A DNA stretch of 64,000 nucleotides from Halichoerus grypus (GCF_964656455.1 NC_135715.1:74103414-74167413), one strand, 5' to 3'; shown: positions 34,913 through 47,316, numbered from the stretch's first letter. Notes: generated by a model from the letters alone, not told the origin. A program made the numbers and translations.

Positions 34913-36222
34913 CCAAACAGGGCCAATTATTCCAACATCTTGTATTTAATAATCTATCCCACACACCACCCCTTTCCCCTGACTTGAAATAGTCTAAATA
35001 GAGCATAATGTTCCATAGAACATTATCTATTTCTCTACCAGCTTTTTAATATTCTAGCTTTATGGCATCCTTTAATGAGGCTTGGCCTCATGAACACTGG
35101 AGCTGGATAATGATTCTGTATTCTCAGGAAGAATTTGTAGATTTTCACTCTAGTTCTCTGACATTTTGAATGACTCAATCCCCCTTTGGATTTCTGGATT
35201 TTTCTGTTTCATGCTAAATGAACAATGAATCAAAATGTTGGTGATGATGGTGATGGTGATAATGAAGAAGAACCCATGAATCTACCAGCCATGACATCTT
35301 TTGGGTAAGAGAAGTGGTGAACAATGACAAGTCAGATAAAATTGACAGTAGTAAACCATTTTATACAGACCTTACTTTCACCAGCTAGTGCATGATCTCC
35401 AGCTCCTCTCAAAGTCTTCCTGCTTCTTTCTGTGAGACTCCTCAGAGTATCTCACATGTGCTTACAAACAAGTTCTCTCAGCTCCCACCCACTGTCTAAG
35501 GCTACAGTGTCAGTAAGGATCTGATATTGTAGGGTCATATCTTAGATCTGTCAATCCTGGAGCTGCCCCCAAGAAACAACTTCCTGTATAAGAGTAGACT
35601 TTGAGGTTTGGAATATTTTCCATGGTATTTGTAGACATTAAGTAAGCAGAGCTTGGTTTGCTCAAATTGTCTCAAACATGTACATCTTTAAACAGCTAAA
35701 CCTCTGTACAAATAAGGAAAGAAACAGTCATAGTTGGCTGCCCCAGCGAGATTACACTTTGCCTCACAGGAATGGGAACTACTGATCTTTGCTACTAGTT
35801 GTGCCCAAGTTCCCTGGGGTGATACAGGTAGTAACAGAAGGGAGTGATCAGAGTTTTCCAGAACCTTGTCGAGAACCAAGAAAGGATAAGATGCCAGTGT
35901 CATACCACTATTTACTCAGACACTGAGTAAGGTAGCCAGCACTGTACTACCCTTTCTTATTTTTGACCCTGCCCACTTATAGTGGAATTTTTAGCCCCAA
36001 GTGAGCATACCCCCTTAGGGACCGAACAAAATTTAAAAATAAGAAACACTGAGAACAAGATTATCATCACAGGATACAAATTTGGTCCCAACAAAAACAA
36101 TGCCAGAAACACTTCCAGCAATCATTAAGAAGGTCTTCAGAACTATGACTGATGTCATTCGGTAGCCAAACAAAAGTCAGAATTCTTCTGAGTCTTAAAG
36201 ACAGACATGCCAAAATGAATAC

Positions 36223-36621
36223 ATGAACTTAAATAATCATTTAGCAACAAAGCATTCTAATAAGAAAGCTAAATTGAAGGAGAGACCTCAAATGTTAATT
36301 ACAAAATGCATCACTTTCCCAACAATGGAGAAGTTGTGTCATCATATAACTCAGTCCAGTGAACTTTCAATATTATCGAGTCAACAGCAGAGCCTCTGGG
36401 AAAGCCAAATTGAAAATAAACAGATTTTTTTTTCATTTTCTATGTCAGGAAATTTGAATGCAAATTGGTTAGGTTTATTTTCATTATTTCAGTTACATCT
36501 AGAAACAGCAGCACAGCATATGAGTAGAAATGACATGCTCCTATTACCAGCTCCAAGAATGCATGTGGAGAGGCTGAATTTAGATGAAGAGAAAAGAGTA
36601 AAATTTAAGTTAAATGAATAA
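36223..36621 (+). other. 132-codon open frame of unknown nature
   Basis: The frame opens with ATG at 36223 and runs to TAA at 36619-36621 in an AT-rich, apparently repeat-free stretch. The N-terminal residues MNLNNHLATKHSNKKAKLKER have an H-x(4)-H spacing loosely like the end of a C2H2 or BED zinc finger, but no cysteine pair is seen ahead of it. The C-terminal part (QHMSRNDMLLLPAPRMHVERL...) is charged and does not look like random translation. An internal TTATTTTCATTATTTCAG before 36493 is a good splice acceptor, so part could be an exon or an old retrocopy. I do not recognise the protein. Confidence 0.25.
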
Positions 36622-37464
36622 GAACAAATGCCTTGATGACCTCCCCCATTGGAGCATCCTCTAGCTTTTACTTTACAGGTTGTCACAGCCTGGAGTTCTG
36701 AGTGACTCAGGTAAACTCAACCACCGCAAGCTAAAGGTACTTAGATCCGGATTTTGTCGCCTGTAGAGAAGGACACAGCATGAAGTGGCTCTTGTGCTCC
36801 AAACACCTTCACATTATTTCTGAAGAGCCCATTGGTAGGTCAAGTGACCTTCCTTTTGAGCACTACAGTCAGACTTCCCCATTCTGATGTGTTGCCGATC
36901 ATGTGAGAAAATATCCTTTGACTGGGGAGTCCAACCCCCCAACTGCCTTGCTTATCCTCCATGTCTGACTTTTGGTTCTTTCTTGCTTTACAGGATCTTT
37001 ACAGATAGTACGGGGAGATGCCAGAACAGTGTTATCCCATTGCCACTGAATTCCTAGTCTTCTCTGGAAAACATCCAGATTATGCCCTATCCTCAGCCAT
37101 ATGCTCAAACTAAAAGGCTTATCTGCCCTGATTCTCCCTCTCATCTGGCTGCCATGGTGTCAGTACAAATCTATAGAATGTCTCCCTGCTAGTCTTTGCT
37201 TATTGAAATCTTGGAAGGTCATCTTGGAAGGCTCTACTTTTTTCCAGGAAGCCATCTTTGCTAATTCTAATAGAAACTGTTCTGCCTCATTTACAATTGT
37301 TTCTCCCTCAAGGCTAGAGTAAGATCTTCAGAGGACCATGGCTCTGAAAAGGTTTTGGTATTCTTCCATTATTCAAAATGTAAACAATTCTAAAATATAA
37401 AATATGTGTACAAAGGTCTAACCAGTTCTACCCACCCCCTCCATAATTGCTTGACGGGAGATTT

Positions 37465-37621
37465 TTTGGGGGGTAGAGGAGCTGGAGGGAGAGAGAATCT
37501 TAAGCAGGCTCCATGCCCAGCACAGAGCCTGATGTGGGGCTCAGTCTCACGACCCTGAGTTCATGACCTGAGCTGAAATCAAGAGTTGGACACTTAACTG
37601 ACTGAGCCACCCAGGTGCCCC
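37465..37621 (-). mobile_element. Old Can-SINE
   Basis: A minus-strand carnivore SINE, diverged, from a T/G-rich start to the head GAGCCACCCAGGTGCCCC. GGGAGATTTTTT and AGGTGATTTTTA may be its decayed target duplication. Confidence 0.85.
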
Positions 37622-37734
37622 AACAGGTGATTTTTAAAACATATATAAAGTTCTTTCAAAAATTATTTTGGTCCCCCTGATTTGGTGGTATTCAAGGTGA
37701 TGCTAAGGCTGTCTATTGGATTATCCACCTGTTT

Positions 37735-37860
37735 CCTTCACTAGAAGAAATGCATTATGAGACTGGGGACTTTGGCTGATTAACCACTGTATCTCTGAAG
37801 CCTAGAATAGCATCCACATACAATTGGTGTTCAATTTGTTCAACTAATGAATAAAAGGGA
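37735..37860 (+). repeat. L2 3'-end fragment
   Basis: L2-like words CCACTGTATCTCTGAAGCC, TGGTGTTCAATTTGTTCAAC and a final AATGAATAAA. Confidence 0.5.
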
Positions 37861-38144
37861 AATCTTCTGGCTGTCTTCAAATATATTAAGAACTTCATGT
37901 GGGGGATGTGTAGGTGGGGATACCAGTTTAGGTTTTCTCCTGTGCTCAAGACAAGGACCTATGCATGGGCACTACTGGGACTGAACATTAGAATTCTGTG
38001 ACATTTAGAGTTGGTCAACATTACCCTTTTGTGGCCTTGTGAAGTAATAACCTCCCCATCAGAGGAAGTACTCAGATTAGAGGAGCATCTATCAGGGAAT
38101 TCCTTCTTCTAGAAAGGAGTTGGAAGAGATGCCTGTGATATATT

Positions 38145-38630
38145 TAGAATGATGACCCCCAGTGACGTCTATGTCCTAATCCCTAGAACCTTCGAGTGTT
38201 ATCTTACAGGGTAGAAGGCATTTTATACATGTGATGAAAGTAAGGACCTTAAAATGGGGAGATTATTCTGGATTACTGGGGTGGGGGGGAACAATCTCTG
38301 TGTCCTTAAAATCAGACGTTTCCTGGCTGACATCGCAGTCAAAGGATGATATGAAGAACAGTCAGAGAGGTGCAACGTTGCTGGCTTTGAAGAAGGAGGA
38401 AGTGGGCCACAAACCAAGGAATACGTTTAGCCTCTAAAAGGTAGAAAAGGCAAGAAAAGAGTCCCCTGCCCCCACCACACATAGCCTCCAAAAAGGAACA
38501 CAGCCTGGCTATCACTTTGATTTTTATGACTTGTGTTGAGTTTTTGACTTCTGTTGGAACTCTAATGTACAGAACTGTAAAATAATAAATTTGTGTTTTA
38601 ATCCATCAAGTCTGTTGGAAAACTAATACA
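38145..38630 (+). repeat. MaLR (MLT1-type) LTR
   Basis: A solo LTR of an ERVL-MaLR element: TAGAATGATGACCCCCAG at the start, GGTGCAACGTTGCTGGCTTT in the middle, ATAATAAATTTGTGTTTTA near the end and AACTAATACA at the terminus. About 485 bases. Confidence 0.7.
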
Positions 38631-38639
38631 ACAACCTTT

Positions 38640-40100
38640 AAGGTTGTTTTCCGGATCTAAGTTTCCATAACGCTGAATTGTTGGAGGAGGGCCTGGATTA
38701 GAACCAGGAAAACAATTCCAAAGGTGAGGGTTTTTAAGCACGGTGGTGGTTTATCAGTAGATTGTGAAATTCCTATTTCCCATGAGCTTAAAGATCAGAA
38801 TGGGTGAATGTGATCTGTCTAGAGCTCAGTCTAAAGTTCTATTACCCAAGAGTTCTGGGGATAAGCTAAATGAATTCCTACTCCCCGGAGTCTATAAAAG
38901 GGCTCAGAAGTGAAAAAGTAGGCTTTCTATAAGATTGGGGCAAACTGCATTCATTCATTCGCCCATTCATTCATTCATTTATTCAAATGGCCTTTAAATG
39001 GAATTTCCCTTCTGAATGCTTTGGGTTTTAGGTGAAAATGTCCAAACTGAAGCAATTTAAAATCTCTATTTCCTATTTGGAATGAGATATAAAATTTCAC
39101 ATGAACATATACATAACACAGTCATTGATATTATGTTCAAATGAGCCTATCATTTGATTTTGAGTGATTGAGCAAGACTGCTTATTTCCATACAAAGGTC
39201 TGTTACAATAGGAATCATTTTGATTATATCTTAAATTTAAGAAAACTCCCTTTGGCCTCAGGGGAGTGCAAGCCTTTGAGGCTGCAAATCAATTTTCACA
39301 CAACCAGAACCCTCTCCAGGAATCTGTTCTGACTTGCCAACTAAGGTCCCCACAGAGAGGGAGAGAATAGCTGCAGATTCCACTTAAAACTCCCCCAGTC
39401 TGTGCTTTTCATGTGACACTGGCCTCTGGCTTCAAGGAAGTCAGCAAGCATGCCTTAAGCAGTTCCTGCTCTTTTTTGAACGGTTACATTTGTTTTGGAA
39501 AGTGAAATGTAAATTGATCTGGACTGTTGATAATTCCAGGAGGTACTCAGCCATATGTGATGTGAGGGATCTCTCTGAAACTTGTAAGTGGCATTCGGAC
39601 TACAGAGTCACCGTCTCCAGAGTCAGCCTCCCTTCCCCATGTGGCGCAGTTAAGTTCTTGTCCATGTCTGTTTGAAGGGAGGTGGAGAGGGAGCGGATGT
39701 AGGTGGCAGCTAGTGTCATAATCGCCTCCTTTGCACCCTCAACATTTCTCATCTGTCCTTGTGCACCAACCAGTTTAGTGGTACAGAATCTAGTTTTGCA
39801 TCAGAGATGATGAGGCCACTTCACCTAGGAGCTGCTGCATCTGGGCTTGAAAATCTGTCAGCCAGGAGACATCATTATGATGGGCTGGATGTGGCTTTCA
39901 AATGACCAGCTACACTCCCTAGAATTCCTTCACCTTGGACATAAACCCCATTTCATCCAGAGGAAACTGAAGACCAGAGAACTACAGAGTCTTGTTTCAG
40001 GCCACCTTCTGACTTCTAGTCCTAGTCCAGTGTGCTTTATGCTTCATAGCACTGTGACCCAAACTGGTTTCAAATAGGGGTGAGGCTAAACATTTCATAA
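38640..40100. other. Intergenic, nothing recognised
   Basis: Unique-looking sequence of mixed composition. No gene, RNA or repeat could be supported apart from the CATT microsatellite. Confidence 0.5.
38940..38985. repeat. (ATTC)n microsatellite
   Basis: About nine imperfect CATT units. Confidence 0.8.
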
Positions 40101-40104
40101 AGAG

Positions 40105-40205
40105 ATCTAGCATCTTGGTTGAGAGTATAGCCTCTGGAGACCAGGATATCTGGGTGTAAATCCTGCCACTTACTGGCAGTGTGATCTTGGGTAAGTTACT
40201 GAACC
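40105..40205 (+). repeat. MIR SINE fragment
   Basis: MIR-like words AGAGTATAGCCTCTGGAG, CCTGCCACTTACTGGCAGTG, TGATCTTGGGTAAGTTACTG. It lies 270 bases before the second CpG island. Confidence 0.7.
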
Positions 40206-40474
40206 GTGAATTTATCCAGCAAGTCAGAATCTGGCCTAACCCCTGGTAAGGGGACTCCGAGAAGACTGGGGTAATTTTTAATTTCTTAACCAGCCCATCC
40301 GATGGGAGTAGGGAAGGGTGGGTGGATGTGGTTCAGAGGAGTCAGAAATTGACTGAGACCCAGAAAAGCAAGAGGCGTGATATTTCTTGCTCACCAGAGT
40401 TCGCGGGCTGACATTCTTACCCGCTACACCACAAAACCACAAGAATTCTCATTTCTCCGCTATCCCAAAGGTTA

Positions 40475-41300
40475 TTAGCCCCGTCTGACTATCAAACAAT
40501 CATCCTTCTTGAGCCGGCTTAAGTTTCCAGGCCTTTTTCCGTCCTGTTGTCTCCTGCCAGCTTTCCAGTCCGAAGGCTGGATCTCCCACGTTGCCAGGGC
40601 CAGAAGAGCCCACGGTGGCCGGACAAGCCATGGCTCCGCGGGCTGCAGAGACGGAAGGCACGGAGACCGCGCCGTCCCCGAACTGCACCCCAGGCGAGCC
40701 TCTGGAGCCCAAGGGCGGGCGAAAAAGGAGGGCTCAGGGGACAGAAACCTGACGCTTCCGCCTCCTCCCCGCGGTGGGCAAGCCGCGATCCTGGGATGGA
40801 TCGTTAGCACACCCAGCGCGCCGCGCATGTTTGGGAGCGAGGCGCCCACGACACCAGTGACAGCCGGGGACCGCAGAGCGGGCGACGGCGGCCGAGGAGG
40901 CCCAAACCCAAGGCTTCGGCAGATCAGGGTCCGCACTGACGGATGTGCGCGTGCGCGCCTCCGTGTAGTCCGGGATCCAAAGCCGCGGAGCTGTGGGCGC
41001 GTCTGTGGCATGCATGGGCGCGGCCCCGAGCCCGATGGGAGTGGCGCTGGGCGCAGTCCCTGAGCCTGCGGTGCGGTGCGAAGCCAGGCTGCGGGGCCCG
41101 GGTAGCCCGCGACGGCCGTGGGCGCGCGCGGCTCTCCAGCTCTGCATCCCAACTAGCCAACTAGTTCCAACTGCGAGCGCTCTGCGGACAAACGCGGGCG
41201 CGCGAGGTAGTGGCTGGGCACTCTGGGGACCGAGCAGAGCTGGCCAGACCGCCTCAAGCCCTGTGACTGGCCAAGGCCCTTCTGGCACGCGCTTCACCTG
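40475..41300. promoter_or_regulatory. Second CpG island, no gene assigned
   Basis: An abrupt GC- and CpG-rich island of about 820 bases (GTGCGCGTGCGCGCC, GGGCGCGTCTGTGG, GGCGCGCGCGG), with AT-rich sequence on both sides. Long open frames occur on both strands (for example 40475-41152 minus, 40509-41063 plus), but this is expected in GC-rich DNA and none resembles a known protein. A GCGAG|GTAGTG donor-like site lies at 41207 on the + strand. In mammals such islands usually mark promoters, so an unannotated gene or lncRNA may start here in either direction. On the + strand the next candidate exon is at 59.27 kb. Confidence 0.65.
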
Positions 41301-41645
41301 TTAGCGGGGCATAGTGATAGCACTCCCCTCACGGGAGTGTGGCGAGGGCTGGATGAAGAGCGAGAAGCAAAGAGGATGTCTTTCTACATCACCTGCAATT
41401 GGGAAAAGCAACCCCTGCATTCTTGTGGCAGCTCGTGTTTTTGGCGCTTCATCTCCCTCTTTGGAGGGTCAGCTTCTGGAAGGTTGTGTTGGGGACAGCT
41501 TTACTTTCCCAGAGGCCATTTACGAGATGTGCTCTGTTCTTTTAAGCTACACGTTTCAAAAACATTTCTTCCTAAGGCCGTATATTCCTTATAATGTATT
41601 ATTTTCACTAATTACTGTGCTAGAGGAAAGGAAGGTAATCAAAGG

Positions 41646-41669
41646 TATATATATATATATATATATATG
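41646..41669. repeat. (TA)n microsatellite
   Basis: About 12 TA units, 350 bases beyond the CpG island. Confidence 0.9.
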
Positions 41670-41906
41670 AAGACTCTTCAGGAAAGTGTTGGCCAGAAGG
41701 CAACTCACCAGACAGCCAGCATTGTTGCATGAAGAACCATGGGAGCAAACATGAGACTCTTTTAGGGATCATGGTTGGGTTTTCAGGCATTTCCTGTTAA
41801 ATCATGGTAAAGAATATATATTTGTGAATAGAGGGGCCCATTTTATGTCTTAAAAACAAGCCCGATGGAGTACCTGGATATCATGTTTTAGGAAGTATGA
41901 GCCCAT

Positions 41907-42602
41907 TGTGGTAGGCTGAAAATGCACTCACCCCCAAGATATCCACATCCTAATGCCTGGAACCTGTGAATGTTACCTCATTTGGAAAAAAGTTTGCAGC
42001 TGTGATTAAATAAGGATCTCCAAATGGAGAGGTTATCTTGGATTAGCTGAGTGGGCCCTAAATGCAATCACAGGTGTCCTTAATTAGAGAGAGGCAAAGA
42101 GAGATTGGACACAGGAAAAAGAGAAGGAGGTCATGGGAAGATGAAAGCAGAGATTGGAGTTTTATGGCCACAAGCCAAGGAATGTTGGCAGCCATCAGAA
42201 GCTGGATGGGATGAGGACGGGATTCTTCCTTCGAGCCTCCAGAAGGAGCAAGGTGCTTTGTGGACACCTTGATTTTTTTCTTTTTTAAAGATTTATGCAT
42301 TTATTTTAGAGAGAGTGAGAGCGAGCAAGTGGGGGCAGGGGGAGGGGCAGAGGGAGAGAGAGAATCTCAAGCAGACTCCCCGTTGAACGCAAAGCCCATG
42401 GTGAGGTGGGACTGGATCCCAGAACCCTGGGATCATGACCTGAGCCAAAATCAAGATTCGGTTGCTTAACCAACTGAGCCACTCGATTCACTAGAACTAA
42501 TTTTGGATTTCTGACCTCAAGAGCTGTGGTAGACTACATTTCCAGTGTTTTAAGCCACCAAGTTTGTGATAATTTGTTACTGTAGCCACAGGAAACTAAT
42601 AC
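41907..42602 (+). repeat. MaLR (MLT1-type) LTR split by a SINE
   Basis: A solo LTR beginning TGTGGTAGGCTGAAAATG and ending CACAGGAAACTAATAC, with GGCCACAAGCCAAGGAATG in between. A Can-SINE occupies 42281-42484. Without it the LTR is about 490 bases. Confidence 0.75.
42281..42484 (-). mobile_element. Can-SINE inside a MaLR LTR
   Basis: A minus-strand older-type SINE with tail TTTTTTAAAGATTTATGCAT and head CTGAGCCACTCGA, the last bases mutated. Confidence 0.88.
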
Positions 42603-42604
42603 TC

Positions 42605-43180
42605 ATTATTAATTCAGAGAACTAATAGATCTCCAAGTCCATATAACATGGAATTCATTGATACTAGCTTTGTCCTATTTTCCCTCCATGGAATATCTTG
42701 ACTTTGTGGTTAATGATATAGAGAATGACTGGGTGACCTTGAGTAGGGTGGCTTTAGCCTACCTATCCAGGTGTTTTCATTTGGTGTTGGTTGCCAGGGA
42801 TAGCAATATAAACCATAATGTACCTATCAAGGCCACGAGGTCAACATTAGCCTGTCAATGTCCATGTTGGCTTCAGAATGTTGAAGTTAATTGCTCACCG
42901 TGGCTCTCCATGCACTGTGAGAATTGGATAAGCCTCACAATCTCTGTGTGGTTATAAGGTGAGCCAAGTGAAAAGAAACAAAAAGGAAAAAAAAAAAGAG
43001 AAAAACACTTGGCTGTTTATATTTAGCATTGTGAGCAAATTTATGTTGTACTGGGTTTATAAATCATAACCCATAAACAAATCCATGAAGTCAAGATTGA
43101 TTCAGGAGCCCAGGCTCCAGTTCTAGGTCTTCTTTAGGCAATTTACTTACCCTTTCTGGAGAGATGAAATGGCATGAGAC
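42605..43180. other. Intergenic, nothing recognised
   Basis: Unique-looking sequence. An open frame at 42658-42957 (99 codons) has no recognisable domain and no splice or promoter support. Confidence 0.45.
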
Positions 43181-43184
43181 ACAA

Positions 43185-43420
43185 TAACAATATGCATTAT
43201 TTAACAAGCACATGTATCAGAAGCTGGACTAAATGATATGCATATACAATCTTATTTCATCTTTGTAACAACCCATTGCAATAACTTATCTTCATTATAT
43301 AGATGAAGAAATTGAGTTTCAGAAAAAATTAAGAAAACTTGCCCAAAGCTGCAAAATCAGTGGCTGAGCTGGGATTCGGACACAGAGATGTGTTATTCCC
43401 AAGTACATACTGTTAATCAC
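43185..43420 (-). repeat. MIR SINE
   Basis: Reverse MIR pattern: AGATGAAGAAATTGAGTTTC, AACTTGCCCAAAGCTGC, GTGGCTGAGCTGGGATTCGG. Confidence 0.75.
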
Positions 43421-44500
43421 CACTGAGTAGTTCATAAGTGTAGAGACAGTGGAAAGGTGCATCATTATGCATTATAAGTTAGAGTCTTTATTGATGTCAT
43501 TATGATTTTAATTTCAGAGCATCAAATGTCCACACAAACTCTAGATTCTGTTCCTCCTAGACTCAGTGTTGGATGTCCTTACTCTGAGTGGCCCCAGTAA
43601 ACCAGTGAGGAGGATTTCTGGGAGTCAGGGCTTTGATAGTATATGTATTTTGGGAAAACAATCTCAAATCCCACTCTATCAGTGAAGGTTTCTCTCCTCA
43701 CTACTTAATGTAATGAACTCTCATGACCTGAAGATTGCTATAACCGCAGACCACAGGTTTGGAAACCAAGGAAGTTTCATTCACTATGATTATCCTAAAT
43801 ATGTTATAATTTCTTATTTAATTTCTCATTTAACTCAAGTTACCCAGGAATACATTTTAAAGTTTCTGAGCATTTGAATTTATTTTAAGCTGCAAATCTT
43901 AACAGAGCTCTAAATGTGGATTTCCCCCCAAAGTTTTACAGATCCAACTGCTAAAACCATTGGGTAACAGCTCTGAAAGCATGAGTGAGGGGCAGGGATG
44001 ATGTGACCGTGACAGTGAGGAAGAGCCAGTATAACAATGTGGTCTGAAAATCACTACTGTGGCCAGTGGGAGCTCAGTTCCACTGGGAATGTTCTAGATG
44101 TTTTCTAGGACTACTTGTTTGGAGGATGGGAACCTGCTTTGTGCCAGCGGTAAAGGTTTGCCCTTAGCAGGGGTGTGGAGAAGGGGTGTGTGGAGCAGAG
44201 GAAACAGCAATCATTCTCCCATATTTCCGGGCAGAACTTGAACAGGCCAGTGACCTTCCACTGCTTCAGCTTCTGAGAAGGCTCTGAGGCAGGACACCTA
44301 CAGACGAAAGTATGCTCATTCCTGTATTTCACAAGTGTTGAATACCTGCAAATTTCAGGCATTGGAGATAGAATGTTGAATTAGACATGTTCTTGTCCTT
44401 ATGGGAATTAGAGTCTAGTGAGGTATCATGTGCCAGAGTTTATAGGCAAGGAAGTGACTTGAGTTTGTAGGGACCAAAAAGTTGTTCAATATTCAATCTA
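43421..44500. other. Intergenic, nothing recognised
   Basis: Unique-looking sequence without a supportable gene. Confidence 0.45.
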
Positions 44501-44503
44501 ATT

Positions 44504-44701
44504 GGGGCGCCTGGGTGGCTCAGTTGGTTGGGCGACTGCCTTCGGCTCAGGTCATGATCCTGGAGTCCCTGGATCGAGTCCCGCATCGGGCTCCCTGCTC
44601 AGCGGGGAGTCTGCTTCTCCCTCTGACCCTCCCCCCTCTCATGTACTCGCTCTCTCTCATTCTCTCTCTCTCAAATAAATAAATAAAATCTTTAAAAAAA
44701 A
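44504..44701 (+). mobile_element. Can-SINE, full length
   Basis: A plus-strand carnivore SINE of the subfamily with CCCCCCTCTCATG in its 3' half. Direct repeats AATATTCAATCTAATT at 44488-44503 and from 44702 are nearly perfect, so the insertion is young. Confidence 0.95.
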
Positions 44702-44809
44702 AATATTCAATCTAATTGGAACATAGAGGGTGAGGGGCAAGACTAAATAACTAGGGGTCAGGTAATAGAACACTCTTGTTAAGAAGCTTGGGCTCCATTT
44801 TGAGGGCAG

Positions 44810-45300
44810 TCGTGTTTTTAAGCAGAGAGTGACATCATCATATTTGAATTTTGAATAGAAACAAGCATTGTGGAGTAGGACATAACTAGAGGTAGGAGGA
44901 TCTTGCCACAGTGCAGGTGAGAAACAGGGGGCTCACAGTAGCCTTTTGGCCATAGTGGTGGTGGATGGGGAAGGTATTTAAGAGGAAATTGTTTATCAGT
45001 TGGATGTGGAGAGTAAGAGAGTAAGCTGAGGGGTTTTAGTTTGGTTTCTGGCAGCAGGGTAGATTGTAAAACTATTGCTCAAGTTATAGAAAATGTAAGG
45101 TGGAATAGGTTTGAGGTGATTTGAATTTGGGCCTCTCTCATGGCTATGATTATCACCTGGGTGTTGAAAAATGGATTGACTCTCACACCGAGAGGACTTA
45201 AAACAAGAAAAGAAAGGAACCAGGACAGAGTTCTGCTGCCCACTGATGTTTAGGAAGTGGGCAGAGGAAGAGAATGCTGCCAGGAAGTGACACGGGGGTC
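44810..45300. repeat. Ancient dispersed repeat, unassigned
   Basis: Words such as AGCAGAGAGTGACATCATCA and CCAGGACAGAGTTCTGC resemble a very old high-copy mammalian repeat. The family is not certain. Confidence 0.35.
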
Positions 45301-45498
45301 TAAGAGTCTGTTGGAGCAGTTGACAAGCAGGACATTGGTGATCTTTGCGAGCAGTTTCCGTGGAGTGGTAGGAGCCAGATTTCATCAAGTTGAATGGTTA
45401 ATGGGTGTTGATAAAGTAGCGTCTGCTGGTGTAGACATTGCTTCCAGGAGGTTTGTCTTTATATCAATTCCTTAGAGATGCTCTATCCAGAAGTTTTC

Positions 45499-46140
45499 TG
45501 TCAGTTTCTTAGAGCAAAACAAACCAGGTGGCTTAAAACAACAGAAATGTATTCTCACAGTGCTGGAGGATACAGGTCTGAGATCAAGGTATCTGTAGAG
45601 CTGGGCTCCATCTGAGGTTTTGAGTAGAATCCTTTCTTGCTTCTGCCTAGTTTTTGGCAGTGGCTGTCAATTCTTGGTGTTCCCTTGCCGGTAGACACAT
45701 CACTCCAATCTCTTTGTCCATCATCATATGGCATTCTCTTGGTGTGTTTCTTTCTTTCTTTTTTTTTTTTTTAAGATTTTATTTATTTATTTGATGGAGA
45801 GAGAGAGCACAAGCAGGGGGAGCAGCAGAGGGAGAGGGAGAAGCAGGCTCTCTGCTGAGCAGGAGCTCGATTCCAGGACCTTGAGATCATGACCTAAGCC
45901 AAAGGCAGACGCTTAACTGACTGAGCCACCCAGGCGCCCCCTCTTCGTGTGTTTCTGTCTTTACATGGCACTTTCTTCTTATAAGGACACCAGTCCTATT
46001 GGATTAAGATCCACCTAGTGACATCTTCTCAACTTGGCTACATTTACAAAGACCCTATTTCAAATAAGGGCACATTCTCAGATACCAGGGATTAGGACAT
46101 CAACATATCTTTTTGGGGGACACAGTCCAATCCATAGCAG
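45499..46140 (-). repeat. MaLR (MLT1-type) LTR, minus strand, split by a SINE
   Basis: A reverse-oriented LTR from GTCAGTTTCTTAGAGC through GGCTTAAAACAACAGAAATG and ATAAGGACACCAGTCCTATT to TTTGGGGGACACAGTCC. A SINE at 45752-45940 interrupts it. Confidence 0.75.
45752..45940 (-). mobile_element. Can-SINE inside a MaLR LTR
   Basis: A minus-strand SINE with direct repeats CTCTTGGTGTGTTTCT at 45736-45751 and CTCTTCGTGTGTTTCT from 45941, differing at one base. Confidence 0.93.
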
Positions 46141-46248
46141 TCTTTCAAGGGGAGGCTGGGAAGAGCATCCTTAAAGTAAAAGTATAGACTAGAGAATACC
46201 AGGAAATGAACTGAAGACAAATTTCCCTACATAACAATGGCCAGTCTT

Positions 46249-46461
46249 TTTTTTTTTTAATTTTTAATTTTTTAAAATTTATTTTGAGAGAAGAAGAGAG
46301 AGAGAGTTGGGGGACAGAGGGAGAGGGAGAGAGAGAATTCCAAGCAGGCTCCACACCCAGTGCATAGCCCGATGCGGGGTTCGATCTCATGACCCTGAGA
46401 TCATGACCTGAGCCTAAATCAAGAGTCAGACGTTTTACTGACTGAGCCACCCAGGCGCCCC
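46249..46461 (-). mobile_element. Can-SINE
   Basis: A minus-strand SINE with the perfect 16-base direct repeat AACAATGGCCAGTCTT at 46233-46248 and 46462-46477. Confidence 0.95.
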
Positions 46462-46479
46462 AACAATGGCCAGTCTTGA

Positions 46480-47316
46480 ACAGAAAGGTGGAATTTCAGT
46501 TCAGAGTTTACTAGCCAACCCTTCTTTCTGTGTCACATCAGGCCTCCCAACCCAGACAGCCATCATTGCTGGTCAGATCTTTGTTTCACTTCTAAAGAGT
46601 TGACAGACAATTTTGTGTCCTAAGACTGACAGGTTTGTCCAGAGCAAGTCCATTGCTGGCTTTCCCTGGAATATGAGAATACTGTGTTCCTACCTTTTCT
46701 TGGTCAAACACATAGACACTATGCCTTGAGAAGCATAAGTTTTAAAAAAGTGTGAGAGAACTATAAGAAATCTAGCATTTTTGTTGTTTCCCATGCACAT
46801 TTGCAAATTGGAAATTGCCTTACATCTTGCTATAACTTGGAAGTGCACACTTCCATACAGGGAAGTCACTGCAAAAGTGAAGGGGTGGCGGATTAGTTTC
46901 TGGCCCACCCTCTCTGGCACCTTCTTCTGATGCTCCCACCCTCCCCAGTGGTCCTCACTTTCAGGCTGCTCATGGCCTGCAAACAAGGTACATCTGTACA
47001 TACTTTATTAGGACGCCAGGAGCTGGGATGGTAATCAGGGCACCGAAGATGAATAAGCCAAGTTTTATCTTAGGGAGGGCAATGTGATAAGCCCTAAGGA
47101 TATCCCACAGTTACCCACTAGGTTATCTTGGAGAAGAGGAGATGATGAGTATGCCTGGGGCCCCGGGGACTGGAGAAGGAAGCTCCTTATTCTCTGGGTC
47201 AGGGTATTCTCTTGAAATACACTTGATTCAGAAAATGAGCACCTTGGTTGGTACTGAACCCCTTAGCTGCTAAAACATCAAGAGGCACCTGATTGTGAGC
47301 AAGACCTTTTGGAAAT
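46480..47316. other. Intergenic, nothing recognised
   Basis: Unique-looking sequence. The 103-codon minus-strand frame at 46690-47001 has no recognisable domain. Confidence 0.45.

Larger units (their letters stand above)
34840..37450. other. Intergenic, no confident gene
   Basis: Mostly unique-looking AT-rich sequence. The only notable open frame is 36223-36621 on the + strand (132 codons), listed separately. Confidence 0.5.

Noticed and set aside
40475..41152. A 225-codon minus-strand open frame, and several overlapping + strand frames, in the second CpG island
   Set aside because: Stop codons are rare in GC-rich DNA. The frames overlap on both strands, the translations are Pro/Ala/Arg/Gly-rich and resemble no known protein.
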